Shown in pieces: positions 6,332-14,058 of a stretch of DNA of 23,815 nt (positions are counted from its first letter, which is position 1; every line of letters starts with the position of its first letter). The position numbers and the translations under genes are program-made. The DNA is from a virus, in the IMG/VR virus record IMGVR_UViG_3300007775_000380, positions 1-23,815 of that record; one strand, 5' to 3'. The notes under the pieces were generated by a model that was not told the origin of the DNA, did not search any database, and was given only the letters and a program-made list of their open reading frames with translations.

Positions 6332-6556
6332 ATGGTCCAAGTCGAGTGCACGACATGCCGGTCTGAGCCGCGTTGCTCGAAGAAGGGCGAGCACCATCGC
6401 AGCACAGCGTTTGCCTGGGCCAACGACCGGCCGATCGAGGACTGCAGGGGCTACGAGCCTCGTTGGTCTCGGGGTGTCCCAGGCGTGCTGGATCTCCCCG
6501 CGCCCCACCGCAGGCTCTTCTCTGGCGAGCAGGACAATCATGCCCAGCGCCGCTGA
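6332..6556 (+). CDS. Small Cys/His-containing protein (74 aa)
   Basis: The first half (VECTTCRSEPRCSKKGEHHR ... IEDCRGYEP) has cysteines spaced CxxC-x5-C and a later C, with an HH pair, as in a small zinc-binding module. The second half is low-complexity and uninformative. A GAGGAGA site lies five bases before the ATG, 13 nt after the preceding membrane protein gene. Other frames through this GC-rich stretch are also open, so I hold this call at moderate confidence; the ribosome site and the cysteine pattern favour this frame. Confidence 0.45.
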   Translation: MVQVECTTCRSEPRCSKKGEHHRSTAFAWANDRPIEDCRGYEPRWSRGVPGVLDLPAPHRRLFSGEQDNHAQRR

Positions 6557-6642
6557 ACGGGAAGGGGGCCAGCCTTTGCCGGCACCTTTGCGCCGCTCCC
6601 CGCGCCCCTCCCGAAGGGAATGCTCCAGAAAGATAAAAGGTC

Positions 6643-6774
6643 ATGAACGGACGGCGGGGCAGGGCAGGAGGCCCTCGCAAGCTGCGGGTCCTTCCGGCGA
6701 GTATTCCGGGATACGGGTGCGAAAACCCCGGAATTCGAGTCCATTTGATTTTTGATTCGAAAGTGAAAAACTGA
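6643..6774 (+). CDS. Possible 43-aa ORF
   Basis: An ATG with AAAAGG seven bases upstream opens a 43-residue frame, basic at the start (MNGRRGRAGGPRKLRV) and mixed later (HLIFDSKVKN). Nothing in it is recognisable. It overlaps an imperfect hairpin (arms ATTCCGGG 6703-6710 and CCCGGAAT 6727-6734), so the stretch may instead be non-coding leader or terminator sequence between 6557 and 6814. I list it because the ribosome site is reasonable. Confidence 0.2.
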   Translation: MNGRRGRAGGPRKLRVLPASIPGYGCENPGIRVHLIFDSKVKN

Positions 6775-6781
6775 ATTTTAT
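6752..6781 (+). promoter_or_regulatory. Weak promoter candidate before the replication genes
   Basis: TTGATT (6752-6757) and TTTTAT (6776-6781) are separated by 18 nt in a locally AT-rich stretch about 35 nt before the zinc-ribbon/HTH gene. Each box matches the sigma70 consensus at four of six positions, so this is only suggestive. Confidence 0.25.
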
Positions 6782-6814
6782 CGATAGCTTATGCAGTAAT
6801 AGAGAGGGTTTGTT

Positions 6815-7222
6815 ATGGAGTCAGGAGCGGCAAGTCTTTCTCGGGGTATCCCCCAGGAGGCTAGAGAGGCCTTTTCTGCGGACTTTTTGGATGACGAATA
6901 TTGCCGCCAATGGTTTTTGAGCCGGTACTATCCCGACGGCCCACGGTGTCCGGAGTGTAAAGCCCCGATCTCCAAGCGGTCGCTACAAAATTTTCGTTCC
7001 TTGCGCCGTTTCACCTGTGGTTCCTGTGGCACTCAGCCAAGGGCCACAAAAGGAACCGTCCTCCAGGATTCCCCCTTCACACCGAAAGAGCTTTTCCTCC
7101 TCGCCGTGCTGATCGACCTCGACGTCGATGATCGACAGATCGCCCGGATCGTGGACGTCTCCAAAGAGACCGTCCGGACCTGGCGGGAAAAATTCTCAGC
7201 CCTTGCCGAGGTCGGCCACTGA
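6815..7222 (+). CDS. Zinc-ribbon/HTH DNA-binding protein, IS1595-transposase-N-terminus-like (135 aa)
   Basis: The order of elements copies the N-terminus of IS1595-type transposases: an FSxDFLDDEYCRQWFLSRYY helix with YPDG before CPEC (residues 45-48), a second CGSC knuckle (about 68-71), TKGTVLQDS where those proteins have G-T-x-F-x-x-T, and then an HTH (DVDDRQIARIVDVSKETVRT). The DDE/DDN nuclease domain is absent; the protein stops after the HTH, at 135 residues. I read it as a phage DNA-binding regulator derived from or sharing this module, not as an active transposase. A GAGAGGG ribosome site precedes the ATG. Its stop shares one base with the start of the helicase gene (TGATG), so the two are translationally coupled and it may act in replication. 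Confidence 0.7.
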   Translation: MESGAASLSRGIPQEAREAFSADFLDDEYCRQWFLSRYYPDGPRCPECKAPISKRSLQNFRSLRRFTCGSCGTQPRATKGTVLQDSPFTPKELFLLAVLIDLDVDDRQIARIVDVSKETVRTWREKFSALAEVGH

Positions 7223-8943
7223 TGACCACAGAGAATTCCGACAACGTCGTCGACCTGCGCGAAAAATCCGAGCAGCGGGCCAAGGAAGAAGCCGAGAAGC
7301 TCGACGCCCAAGAGGCCGAAAAGAAATCCGGCACGGGCGGGCCCGACGACCCGCGTTTCGTCCGAGAGTGCTTCAAGCACAACGAGGTCGGCGACGGGAC
7401 GCTCTACGCCAGTCTTCACGACGGGAAATTTCTTTTCAACAAGATTCAGGGCAAGTGGTACGCCTGGGCCGGCCACCACTGGATCAAGGACATCATGGGG
7501 ACCTCCGTCGACGCCGTCGAAGCGGTCGCCCTCAAGTACGAATTCGCAGCCGACTCCATCTCTCCGGAGATCGCCGACGCCACGGAAAAACGCAACGAGG
7601 CCGAAGAACGGGCCAAGGATTGTGAAGCCGCCGAAGACGAGGAAGGCAAGCGGGCCGCCGAGGCCGAGAAAGCAAAATATCAAGGCCGGATAAACCGCCT
7701 CACCGGGGAACGCAACTCCCTGCGAAAGCGGGTCAACCAACTTCGCGGCAAGACCCGGGCCGAGAAATGCCTCTGGTGGGCCCACCACGGCCCGGCCCGC
7801 ATCGCCATCAAGGGCGACGAGTTCGACCAGAAGCCGATGCTTCTGCCTTGCCCCAACGGCGTCATCGATCTCGAAACGGGCGCCCTTCGCGACGGAGAGC
7901 CCAAGGACCTGCTGCTGCGGGCCATCCCCATCCCCTACGATCCGAGCGCCCAGGCGCCGACCTGGAAGAAATTCCTCCTCGATATCCATCAGGGGAACGA
8001 GGATGTCACGAACTTCGTGCGCCGGCTCCTGGGTTACTGCCTCACCGGCCTCACCGTCGAGCAGTTCATCGCCGTCTTCATCGGAGAGGGAGCAAACGGC
8101 AAGGGAACGCTCTTCGAGCTCATGCACCACATCCTCGGGGAACTCGCCTGGAGCATCAACCCCGAGCTGATCCTCGAGCAGAAGGCCCAGCGCAGCAGCG
8201 CCGGGCCCTCGCCCGACATCATCTCCCTCTACGGCCGCCGTCTCGCGATCGCCTCCGAGACCGATGAAAACCGAAAGATCGGCGCCGCGGCCGTCAAGCG
8301 CTTCACGGGAGAGGACACTCTCACCGGCCGTTCCCCCTTCGACAAGGACGATACCAACTTCGAGCCGACCCACAAGATGGTCCTGATTACCAACGAGGCC
8401 CCCATCGGGCTGACCAAGGACTTCGCGCTTTACCGCCGGTTGGTCTATCTCGAATATCAGTTGCGCTATGTCGACGACGTCGACGCCATGAAGCGTTCCG
8501 ATCCACAGAACGCCCACCTCTATCGGCAGAAGGACCCGGCCCTGCCGGCGAAGTTGCGCAAGGAGGCCCCTGGGATCCTTGCCGATCTGGTCAAGGCTTG
8601 CCTGGAATACCAGAAGATAGGTGGACTCAAACCTCCTCCCTGTCTGCTGGCCGCCAAGGAGGAGCATCGGCGCAAGGAGGACCACCTCCAGAGATACATC
8701 GAAGAGGTCTGCACCCGGGTTCCCGAAGATGAGGACAACAAGATTATCCTCGGCGTTTTCCACGATCGGTACATCGATTGGTACAAGCGCGAGGTCTCCA
8801 GCAAGGAGCGGTACTGGCCCAGCAAGATCATGCTCGGCAAAGACCTCGTCAAGAAGGGGTACCGGAAAGAGACCAAGGGCGGTCAAACGTGGCTCTACGG
8901 CCTCAAGCCGCCGGTTCCACCGGACAAGCCCTGGCTCGACTGA
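7222..8943 (+). CDS. P4-family phage primase/SF3 helicase (573 aa)
   Basis: The C-terminal half is a clear D5/P4-type superfamily 3 helicase: Walker A GEGANGKGT at about residues 288-296, the strand GRRLAIASETDEN (Walker B region) at about 338-350, and VLITNEAP (sensor/motif C) at about 387-394. The C-terminal ~100 residues look like the winged-helix tail (YWPSKIMLGKDLVKKGY). Residues about 115-175 are a charged coiled coil. No archaeo-eukaryotic primase motif is visible at the N-terminus, so priming may be supplied by the separate primase gene downstream. Hexameric helicases of this type melt the origin and unwind the fork, as phage P4 alpha does. The gene overlaps its upstream neighbour by one base; the origin-like region follows. 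Confidence 0.9.
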   Translation: MTTENSDNVVDLREKSEQRAKEEAEKLDAQEAEKKSGTGGPDDPRFVRECFKHNEVGDGTLYASLHDGKFLFNKIQGKWYAWAGHHWIKDIMGTSVDAVEAVALKYEFAADSISPEIADATEKRNEAEERAKDCEAAEDEEGKRAAEAEKAKYQGRINRLTGERNSLRKRVNQLRGKTRAEKCLWWAHHGPARIAIKGDEFDQKPMLLPCPNGVIDLETGALRDGEPKDLLLRAIPIPYDPSAQAPTWKKFLLDIHQGNEDVTNFVRRLLGYCLTGLTVEQFIAVFIGEGANGKGTLFELMHHILGELAWSINPELILEQKAQRSSAGPSPDIISLYGRRLAIASETDENRKIGAAAVKRFTGEDTLTGRSPFDKDDTNFEPTHKMVLITNEAPIGLTKDFALYRRLVYLEYQLRYVDDVDAMKRSDPQNAHLYRQKDPALPAKLRKEAPGILADLVKACLEYQKIGGLKPPPCLLAAKEEHRRKEDHLQRYIEEVCTRVPEDEDNKIILGVFHDRYIDWYKREVSSKERYWPSKIMLGKDLVKKGYRKETKGGQTWLYGLKPPVPPDKPWLD

Positions 8944-9071
8944 CTATGACGTTTTATGTCCTGGCCGAGCCGTCCGGAGGGGGTGCGGGGCATGATGATT
9001 ATCTTTTGAGGATGTTTTTCTAGGGGCGGCCCGAAAATATAACCGTCCGGCATCGTTAAGAAAAAGCACCC

Positions 9072-9196
9072 AAAAATGATGGAATGATGTTTTTCCCTCG
9101 CGTGCGCGTACATGCGCGCGCGTGAAGGGAGTATGGGGAAAAAATAAAAAATAAAAAAACTCTCTTATATGGAAAAAAGATCATTTCATCATTTTT
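9072..9196. repeat. 17-bp inverted repeat around the origin core
   Basis: The left arm AAAAATGATGGAATGAT (9072-9088) and right arm ATCATTTCATCATTTTT (9180-9196) are inverted copies with 16 of 17 matches, 91 bp apart. Each arm itself contains two AATGAT-like units, as in iterons bound by a replication initiator. Binding by the P4-type helicase or by the zinc-ribbon/HTH protein is inference. Confidence 0.6.
9095..9129. other. GC hairpin with 26-bp alternating Pu/Py run
   Basis: CGCGTGCGCG and CGCGCGCGTG (9099-9108 and 9115-9124) pair fully, counting two G-T wobbles, around a TACATG loop. CCCT/AGGG extends the stem with one bulged A. Every base from 9099 to 9124 alternates pyrimidine-purine, a sequence able to form Z-DNA. 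No T-run follows on either strand, so it is not a standard terminator. Confidence 0.55.
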
Positions 9197-9273
9197 GAAT
9201 AAAAAAATAAGCAAATCCGGCCACTTGTTTACATGATGATACTTTCCAACGGAAAAACGAAAACATCTTTATC

Positions 9274-10797
9274 ATGGCTATAGACCTTCTCCAACTCGCA
9301 CAGCAGCACGTCCCGATGCGCAAAGTCGGCACCGAATGGCACGGCGCCTGCCCCGCCTGCGGCCCCGGCAAGTCCGGTCCCGACAAGACCGACCGGTTCA
9401 GCGTCAAGGGCGACGGCCGTTTCTTCTGCCGGATCTGCACGCCTCGCGGGGGCGATGCCGTCACCTTCCTGCGCAAGTTCGAGAACAAGAGCTGTCCCGA
9501 GGCCCATCGCCTTCTGGACACGGAGTGTGATTCCACAACCTGCCCGGTTGCCGGAAAGTGTTCCCAGGGCAAGAAGGGCGGCCCCGTAGCTCCCCGGCCG
9601 CTGCGGGCGCCGAAGAAAAAAGCCTCTCCCGAGTTCACCCCGGCCACTGCCACCACGCCGGAAGAGAAGTGGCGGGCCCGGGCCGAAAAGCTCATCGCCC
9701 AGGCCAACGCCGCCCTGCTCGACTGCCCCGAGCAACTCGCCTACTTGGCCAAGCGCGGCCTGCCCCGCGAAGCCGTCGAGCGTTATCGCCTCGGCTGGCT
9801 CGAAAAGGACATGTACCGCCCCCGCGCCGCCTGGGGTCTTCCCGAGGAAATCAGCCCTCGGACCAGGAAACCGAAGAAACTCTGGATCCCGGCCGGGATA
9901 GTAATTCCCTTCTTCTCCGCCGACGGAGCACCCGAGCGCATCCGCGTCCGCCGGCACAAAATTAACGAAGGCGATGCCCGCTACTACTGGGTGCCCGGAT
10001 CGGGCAACGACGTCCCCGTCATCGGGGAAGACGCCCGCGGCTTCGTCGTCGTCGAGTCCGACCTCGATGCCTTCCTGGTCCACTGGCATGCCGGCGACCT
10101 GGTCGGCGCCATCCCCCTCGGCAGCTGCAGCCCCAAGCCCAAGGAAACGGCCATGGCCGCTCTGCGCCATGCCCTCGCCATCCTCGTTGCCCTCGACTTC
10201 GAACCCCGCGAAAACGAGCGGACCGGCCGACATGAGAACCCCGGAGGGCAGGCCGCCCGGTGGTGGCTCGAACAGTTCCGCCGGGCCGTTCGCTGGCCCG
10301 TCCCCGCGGGTAAGGATCCCGGCGAGTTCTATCAGGATCACGACGGCGACATCCGCGAGTGGGTTCTCGGCGGACTTCCCCTCGTTTTCCATGTCGATGT
10401 TCCGACCCAGCAGGAAGAGCCGGCCCAACCCGTCCCCGCTCCCGACGTCGAAAAACCGGAAACACCAGCCCCCGAGTCAAACCCCGAAGGCCTGCAGGGC
10501 GGCTACATCCGCGGAGTCAGCGAAGGCGGCCGCCCCTACCTGGTCGCCGAGGCCCGGGACGATCTGCCGAAGTTGCGGGAGGAGTTTCCCGACGACATCC
10601 CCTTCCACCGCCAGGAGCTCAACGTGCTCAAGGGGCGCAAGCCTGAAGGTGCCGTCGCTTTGCTCGGCAAGAGCGTATTTTCCGAAGGTGTCGTCGTCGC
10701 CGTCAGACCCGTGAGCGGCGACGGCCGCCCCGAATCGGCGAAGTTCGATCCTTCCGTGCAGCGTCGCAAGAGATGGGAGGGCTGTCATGGCGCTTGA
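9274..10797 (+). CDS. CHC2 zinc-finger/Toprim DNA primase (507 aa)
   Basis: The N-terminus is a CHC2-type zinc-binding domain: CPAC at 26-29, DRFSVKGDGRFFCRIC with C52 and C55, then GGDAVTFLRKF, the usual continuation. Further in, AYLAKRGLPREAVERYRLGW (about 160-180) is the primase linker element seen in DnaG-like phage primases. VVVESDLDAFLV (about 258-269) is the Toprim glutamate motif, and LVALDFEPREN (about 302-312) stands at the acidic second motif, where only one Asp plus a Glu is seen. The C-terminal ~130 residues start with a Pro/Glu linker and are unrecognised. The ATG at 9274 has a poor ribosome site; no better in-frame start exists upstream. It ends 11 bp inside the small-terminase gene. 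Confidence 0.85.
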   Translation: MAIDLLQLAQQHVPMRKVGTEWHGACPACGPGKSGPDKTDRFSVKGDGRFFCRICTPRGGDAVTFLRKFENKSCPEAHRLLDTECDSTTCPVAGKCSQGKKGGPVAPRPLRAPKKKASPEFTPATATTPEEKWRARAEKLIAQANAALLDCPEQLAYLAKRGLPREAVERYRLGWLEKDMYRPRAAWGLPEEISPRTRKPKKLWIPAGIVIPFFSADGAPERIRVRRHKINEGDARYYWVPGSGNDVPVIGEDARGFVVVESDLDAFLVHWHAGDLVGAIPLGSCSPKPKETAMAALRHALAILVALDFEPRENERTGRHENPGGQAARWWLEQFRRAVRWPVPAGKDPGEFYQDHDGDIREWVLGGLPLVFHVDVPTQQEEPAQPVPAPDVEKPETPAPESNPEGLQGGYIRGVSEGGRPYLVAEARDDLPKLREEFPDDIPFHRQELNVLKGRKPEGAVALLGKSVFSEGVVVAVRPVSGDGRPESAKFDPSVQRRKRWEGCHGA

Positions 10798-11539
10798 TTT
10801 CGACAAGGTGAAAAAACTCCACGAAATGGCCGGCGCCAACGACAAGGCGGAGATCTCCGTCCTTCACAGCGCCGTCCTCGAGGGGATGAACGCCTATAAG
10901 GCGAAAGCCACGGCTGCCAACAAGAAGAACTGGGATGCCGCCAAGGAAGGCCTGGAGGAATGCGTCGCCCGTCTCTGGCCGAAATATTTTCCCGGAGAGG
11001 GGGAGTTGCTGGAGCCGGAGATTTTCACCAAGCAGAAAGATGCCCTCGAATATCTCAAAAACCGCGGCTGCAAGCTTTCCGCCGGCAAGTTCAGCAAGGA
11101 TTGGCGAAACGGTGCCGTGCGCCTGCAGAAGGACAAGAGTGTCACCCGGGCCGACCTGCTCGCCTACGCCGCCACCCTCGACCTTGACCAGCAGGCCCTC
11201 GATGAGGCCCAGCGCAGGGCGGCCAGGAAGGATGAACTCGAAATCGAGGAACGCGAGCTTCGGGTCGAGAAGCTGAGGCGGGAAAAGCGCAAGGACGATC
11301 GTGACTGGCTGCACCGTGAAACCGTCCACGAGAGGGAAGGGGCGTTGATCGGACAGCTGCTCGGCGAGATCCGTTTCCAGCTCGGCAAGATCGTTCCTGC
11401 CGTTATCACCATCTCCAAGGGGGATCACGGACGCAAGACCGAAGTCGCCAGCGCCCTCGACGAGGCCGCCTTTGCAGCATTCCGCGCCCTGTACGAAACC
11501 GGCGAGGTCGACATTGTTTTCGAAGAGGATGAGGAATGA
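10787..11539 (+). CDS. Probable small terminase subunit / DNA-packaging protein (250 aa)
   Basis: The assignment rests on place and architecture: it directly precedes and overlaps (ATGA) the large terminase gene. It contains a Nu1-like stretch, FTKQKDALEYLKNRGCKLSA followed by GKFSKDW and VTRADLLAYA (about 80-128), resembling the winged-HTH that reads the packaging site. A long charged helix then runs from about 130 to 185 (ELEIEERELRVEKLRREKRK), likely a coiled coil for oligomerisation. The tail is acidic (VDIVFEEDEE) and may contact the large subunit. Length is somewhat above lambda Nu1 (181 aa), within the range of the wider family. It starts 11 bp inside the primase gene, with GGGAGGG upstream. 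Confidence 0.6.
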   Translation: MALDFDKVKKLHEMAGANDKAEISVLHSAVLEGMNAYKAKATAANKKNWDAAKEGLEECVARLWPKYFPGEGELLEPEIFTKQKDALEYLKNRGCKLSAGKFSKDWRNGAVRLQKDKSVTRADLLAYAATLDLDQQALDEAQRRAARKDELEIEERELRVEKLRREKRKDDRDWLHRETVHEREGALIGQLLGEIRFQLGKIVPAVITISKGDHGRKTEVASALDEAAFAAFRALYETGEVDIVFEEDEE

Positions 11540-13494
11540 GTCAGGATTCCCTTGCTCACGACCTTTGCGCCCGGCCCCTGCCGAGCTTCCTTCCCGAGCG
11601 TGTCCGGAAGGCCTGCGCCGGCAAGCGGATCAGCTATCGCCTCCCGGCCGCCGTTCGGCAGCGCATGGAGGTTCCCGAGCCGCTCACCGTCAGCGAGCAT
11701 GCCGAGAAATACCGTCGCGTCACTTCTATCGACGCCCATCCCGGCCGCTGGCGCAACGAACTGGTCCCCCATGCCGTCAAGCCGATGGACACCATCAGCC
11801 TGCCCTGGGTGCGCCAGGTCTGGCTGTGCATGCCCGAGCGCGCCTCGAAGACGAACATTGTCCTCAACGCGGCCCTCTGGCAGCTCGACCGCGGCGTCGA
11901 CAGCGGCAACGTCTTCTGGCTCATGCCCAGGGAAAAGGACGCCAAGGACGCCCTCGGCGAGCGGATCATCCCGGTGCTCAAGGAATCCCCGCGGATGGCG
12001 CGCCTCCTCACCCGGTATGCCGACGACACCACGCGCGGCCTGATTCGTTTCCGCACCGGCGCCCGCCTCTTCCCGGCCTGGTCCAATAGCGCCGCCTCCG
12101 TCGCCTCCTACTTCGGGCGGCTCAATATCGCCGACGAGATCGACAAGTTCGAGACAGGCGGGGTAGGGCGCGAAGCCGACATTCTGACCCTTTTCTTCAA
12201 GCGCGGTCGCGACCGCGACGACAGCAAGCACCTCTTCGCCTCCACCCCGGCCCAGGGCTACATCTACGAAGGGACGATGGGCTGCCAGCAGGTCTGGGCC
12301 TTCCGGCCGCGATGCCCGCACTGCGGCGAGCTGGTCGACATGGACGTCGATCACTTCGTTATTCCCGAAGGAGCCACCCCGGAAGACGTCGCTCACGGTA
12401 AACATGTAATTACCTACGCATGCAACGATTGCGGTTCCGAGTGGAACGAAGCTGCTCGCGAGCTCGCCTATCGCATGGGAACCTGGGTCTGCATCAAGGG
12501 CGCCGACGTCGAACGCCCCGAGACCGTCGGTTTCCACCTGACCGCCTTCCCCCTTCCCAACATCCCCATGCGGGAGATCGCCGAGAAGATCCTCAAAGCC
12601 AATACCGGCGAGATCACCGCCAAGAAGGCCCTCGATAACGGCTACAAGGTCATCAACTACGAAGACGCCGTCGCCGACCGCAAGGAAGACGGCATTCTCC
12701 TGCTTCGCGACGACAGGCCCGAAGGCCTTGTCCCCTCCGTCCCGATCGCCGCCATCACCGCCGTCGCCGATATGCAGAAGCGCGGCTTCTGGGTCAAGAT
12801 CACCGCCTGGGGGTTCGGCCTCGAACAGGAAAGCTGGTTGCTCAAGGCGGGCTTCGTCGACTCCTGGGAGGCCCTGCGCAAGCTCTTCTACGAGACCGAA
12901 TTCCGTGACGTCGCCGGCAACCGTTTCGTTATAACTCTGCGAGGCATGGATTCGGGCGGCGGCGAAAGCGAGGAGTACGCCGACCTGTCCCGTACCGCCG
13001 AATCCTACCTCTTCGCCTGCGCCAATCCCGGGATGGTTCTTTTCAAGGGCGCCCGGACGCTGGCCAACCCCTTCAACGTCAAGCCGATGGACCGCCTTCC
13101 CGGGACGAACAAGCCCCTGCCGGGAGCCGTCCAGCTCTACACCCTGAACAGCAAGCACTACAAGGACCGGCTCGCGGCCAAGCTGATGACGGCACCGGAC
13201 AACCCGGGAGCATGGCACCTGCACAGCGGTTATACCGCCGAACAGGCGGGGCTGATGCGTCGCGATCCATCTCTCAAGCTCGACAACAACCTCCTGCCGC
13301 TGGCCCGGCAGATGTGCGTCGAGGTCAAAGACGAAAGGGGGTTCTGGATCAACCCCAAGAAGCGAGACAACCACTTGTGGGACTGCTCCTACATGGAGCT
13401 CGCCCTGGTCGATATCGCACAGGTGAAATTCTGGAAAAACCCCGAACAGACGAAGAAACAATCCGGTCCCCGGGTTCTCGATCCCGGGATGTGA
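11536..13494 (+). CDS. GpA-family terminase large subunit (652 aa)
   Basis: The protein follows the lambda GpA/PF05876 plan: EPLTVSEHAEKYRRVTS at about 48-64, HPGRW and a PWVRQVWLCMPERASKTN block at about 90-107, where the deviant Walker A of this family lies. NVFWLMPREKDAK follows, then the Walker B strand LNIADEIDKFE (about 196-206). STPAQGYIYEGT comes next, with a CPHC...CNDC zinc ribbon at about 259-299. The C-terminal half should hold the nuclease (DSGGGESEEYADLS near 474-487) and ends with a WDCSYMELALVD motif typical of the family. It pumps and cuts concatemeric DNA at the prohead. It overlaps the small subunit gene by four bases. No portal or head gene follows at once, which is unusual. 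Confidence 0.92.
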   Translation: MSQDSLAHDLCARPLPSFLPERVRKACAGKRISYRLPAAVRQRMEVPEPLTVSEHAEKYRRVTSIDAHPGRWRNELVPHAVKPMDTISLPWVRQVWLCMPERASKTNIVLNAALWQLDRGVDSGNVFWLMPREKDAKDALGERIIPVLKESPRMARLLTRYADDTTRGLIRFRTGARLFPAWSNSAASVASYFGRLNIADEIDKFETGGVGREADILTLFFKRGRDRDDSKHLFASTPAQGYIYEGTMGCQQVWAFRPRCPHCGELVDMDVDHFVIPEGATPEDVAHGKHVITYACNDCGSEWNEAARELAYRMGTWVCIKGADVERPETVGFHLTAFPLPNIPMREIAEKILKANTGEITAKKALDNGYKVINYEDAVADRKEDGILLLRDDRPEGLVPSVPIAAITAVADMQKRGFWVKITAWGFGLEQESWLLKAGFVDSWEALRKLFYETEFRDVAGNRFVITLRGMDSGGGESEEYADLSRTAESYLFACANPGMVLFKGARTLANPFNVKPMDRLPGTNKPLPGAVQLYTLNSKHYKDRLAAKLMTAPDNPGAWHLHSGYTAEQAGLMRRDPSLKLDNNLLPLARQMCVEVKDERGFWINPKKRDNHLWDCSYMELALVDIAQVKFWKNPEQTKKQSGPRVLDPGM

Positions 13495-13517
13495 TGACGA
13501 CTTACCGAGGAGGTGTC

Positions 13518-13844
13518 ATGGGAAAAAGAGAAGCGATCGCATTCAAGCAGAGGGAAGAAAAGCCGCACCTGATGCAGGTCACCCGGGAGGAGATTGACCA
13601 GGTCAAGCGCGACTTCATTCTGGCGAACCTGTCACTCTCGCCCGACGAAGTCGGCGCCATCTTCGGCAAGTCCGGCAGGTGGGCGATCGGCAAAGTCAAG
13701 GACGGCGTGTTCGTCGCCGTCGACGGCGATGCGCGGCCAGGTGAAAACGGCCTGCAAGCCTCGCGGGGGATTCGGATCACCGCCGAATCGGTGGCAGAGT
13801 ACCGCGAGTCGATCAGAATTTCACCGGAGAGGTGGGGAGAGTAA
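13518..13844 (+). CDS. Probable DNA-binding protein with HTH-like region (108 aa)
   Basis: The start at 13518 has GAGGAGGTG upstream; a longer frame from 13212 only runs inside the terminase gene. The N-terminus is basic (MGKREAIAFKQREEKPHL). Residues about 50-100 (LSPDEVGAIFGKSGRWAIGK, VKDGVFVAVDGDA, GIRITAESVAEYRESI) have the order of an excisionase-type winged helix: recognition helix, wing, then R-I-T-x-x-S-V-x-x-Y. I do not know a named family. It lies 23 nt after the terminase and 3 nt before the ribbon-helix-helix gene, so the two small DNA-binding proteins are probably made together and may regulate the modification genes that follow. Confidence 0.6.
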   Translation: MGKREAIAFKQREEKPHLMQVTREEIDQVKRDFILANLSLSPDEVGAIFGKSGRWAIGKVKDGVFVAVDGDARPGENGLQASRGIRITAESVAEYRESIRISPERWGE

Positions 13845-13847
13845 CCG

Positions 13848-14018
13848 ATGGGAAAGAAAGTCGAGGAGCCCAGAGAGCACATCGTCTCGGCCCGCCTGAC
13901 GACGACCGAACGCAACGCCCTGAAACGCATCGCCAAAAAGCGCCGCCTGCCGTTGTCCGATATCGTCCGCGAACGTTTACTGGGAACCAGGTTGGTAGGG
14001 GAGTTTTACGAAGAATAA
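13848..14018 (+). CDS. Ribbon-helix-helix DNA-binding protein (56 aa)
   Basis: The sequence EHIVSARLTTTERNALKRIA, KKRRLPLSDIVRERLLG is a textbook Arc/CopG-type ribbon-helix-helix: a strand with alternating residues, helix A starting T-T-T-E-R, and helix B starting L-S-D-I-V. RHH dimers bind short operators with the strand pair. A ribosome site (GGAGAGGTGGGGAGAG) precedes the ATG at 13848. It is the last gene before two strong hairpins and the DNA-modification gene, so it is a candidate regulator of that operon; the palindrome at 16559-16572 is another possible target. Both are inference. Confidence 0.75.
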   Translation: MGKKVEEPREHIVSARLTTTERNALKRIAKKRRLPLSDIVRERLLGTRLVGEFYEE

Positions 14019-14021
14019 AGA

Positions 14022-14058
14022 ACCCCCGACGCTCGGAGGGGGGGAGAGCGCCGGGGGT
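14022..14058. terminator. GC-rich hairpin after the RHH gene
   Basis: ACCCCCGACGCTC (14022-14034) pairs with GAGCGCCGGGGGT (14046-14058) at 12 of 13 positions around an 11-nt purine-rich loop. It begins 3 nt after the RHH stop. A second hairpin follows directly rather than a T-run, so termination rightward would be imperfect; on the opposite strand the stem is followed by TTCTTTATTCTTC, better suited to stop leftward transcription. Confidence 0.5.

Larger units (their letters stand above)
8944..9273. other. 330-bp non-coding region, candidate replication origin
   Basis: This is the longest gap in the window and lies between the helicase and primase genes. It is AT-rich around a GC-rich core and unusually structured. 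CATGATGAT occurs at 8991-8999 and 9232-9240. A 17-bp inverted repeat with one mismatch lies at 9072-9088 and 9180-9196. Between its arms sit a strong hairpin of alternating purine-pyrimidine sequence (9095-9129) and a long A-rich tract (about 9137-9160). Repeats, an easily melted A+T tract and flanking replication genes are what one expects of a phage or P4-like origin. The region also has to hold the primase promoter, so some repeats may be regulatory. A 25-codon frame at 8946-9023 is open but unsupported. Confidence 0.5.

Noticed and set aside
6720-6745. TTCGAGTCC stretch resembling a tRNA T-arm
   Set aside because: No acceptor, D or anticodon stem can be built around it; it overlaps a simple hairpin and a possible short ORF.
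6815-7222. Insertion sequence (IS1595 type)
   Set aside because: Only the zinc ribbon and HTH are present, no DDE/DDN domain, and I see no terminal inverted repeats or target duplications.
7033-8886. 617-codon open frame on the minus strand, opposite the helicase gene
   Set aside because: It is a shadow frame caused by strong GC bias at third codon positions of the real gene; its product is low-complexity (Gly/Val/Leu/Asp) with no motif, while the plus strand has clear helicase motifs.
8946-9023. 25-codon ORF after the helicase gene
   Set aside because: No ribosome site and no recognisable sequence; it lies in the structured origin-like gap.
8991-9240. CRISPR-like repeat array from repeated TGATG units
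   Set aside because: Units are short, irregular, in both orientations and without uniform spacers; an origin or regulatory reading fits better.
11425-13461. 678-codon open frame on the minus strand, opposite the terminase gene
   Set aside because: Same GC-bias effect. The plus-strand frame has the GpA terminase motifs and ATGA overlap with its neighbour; the antisense product is featureless.
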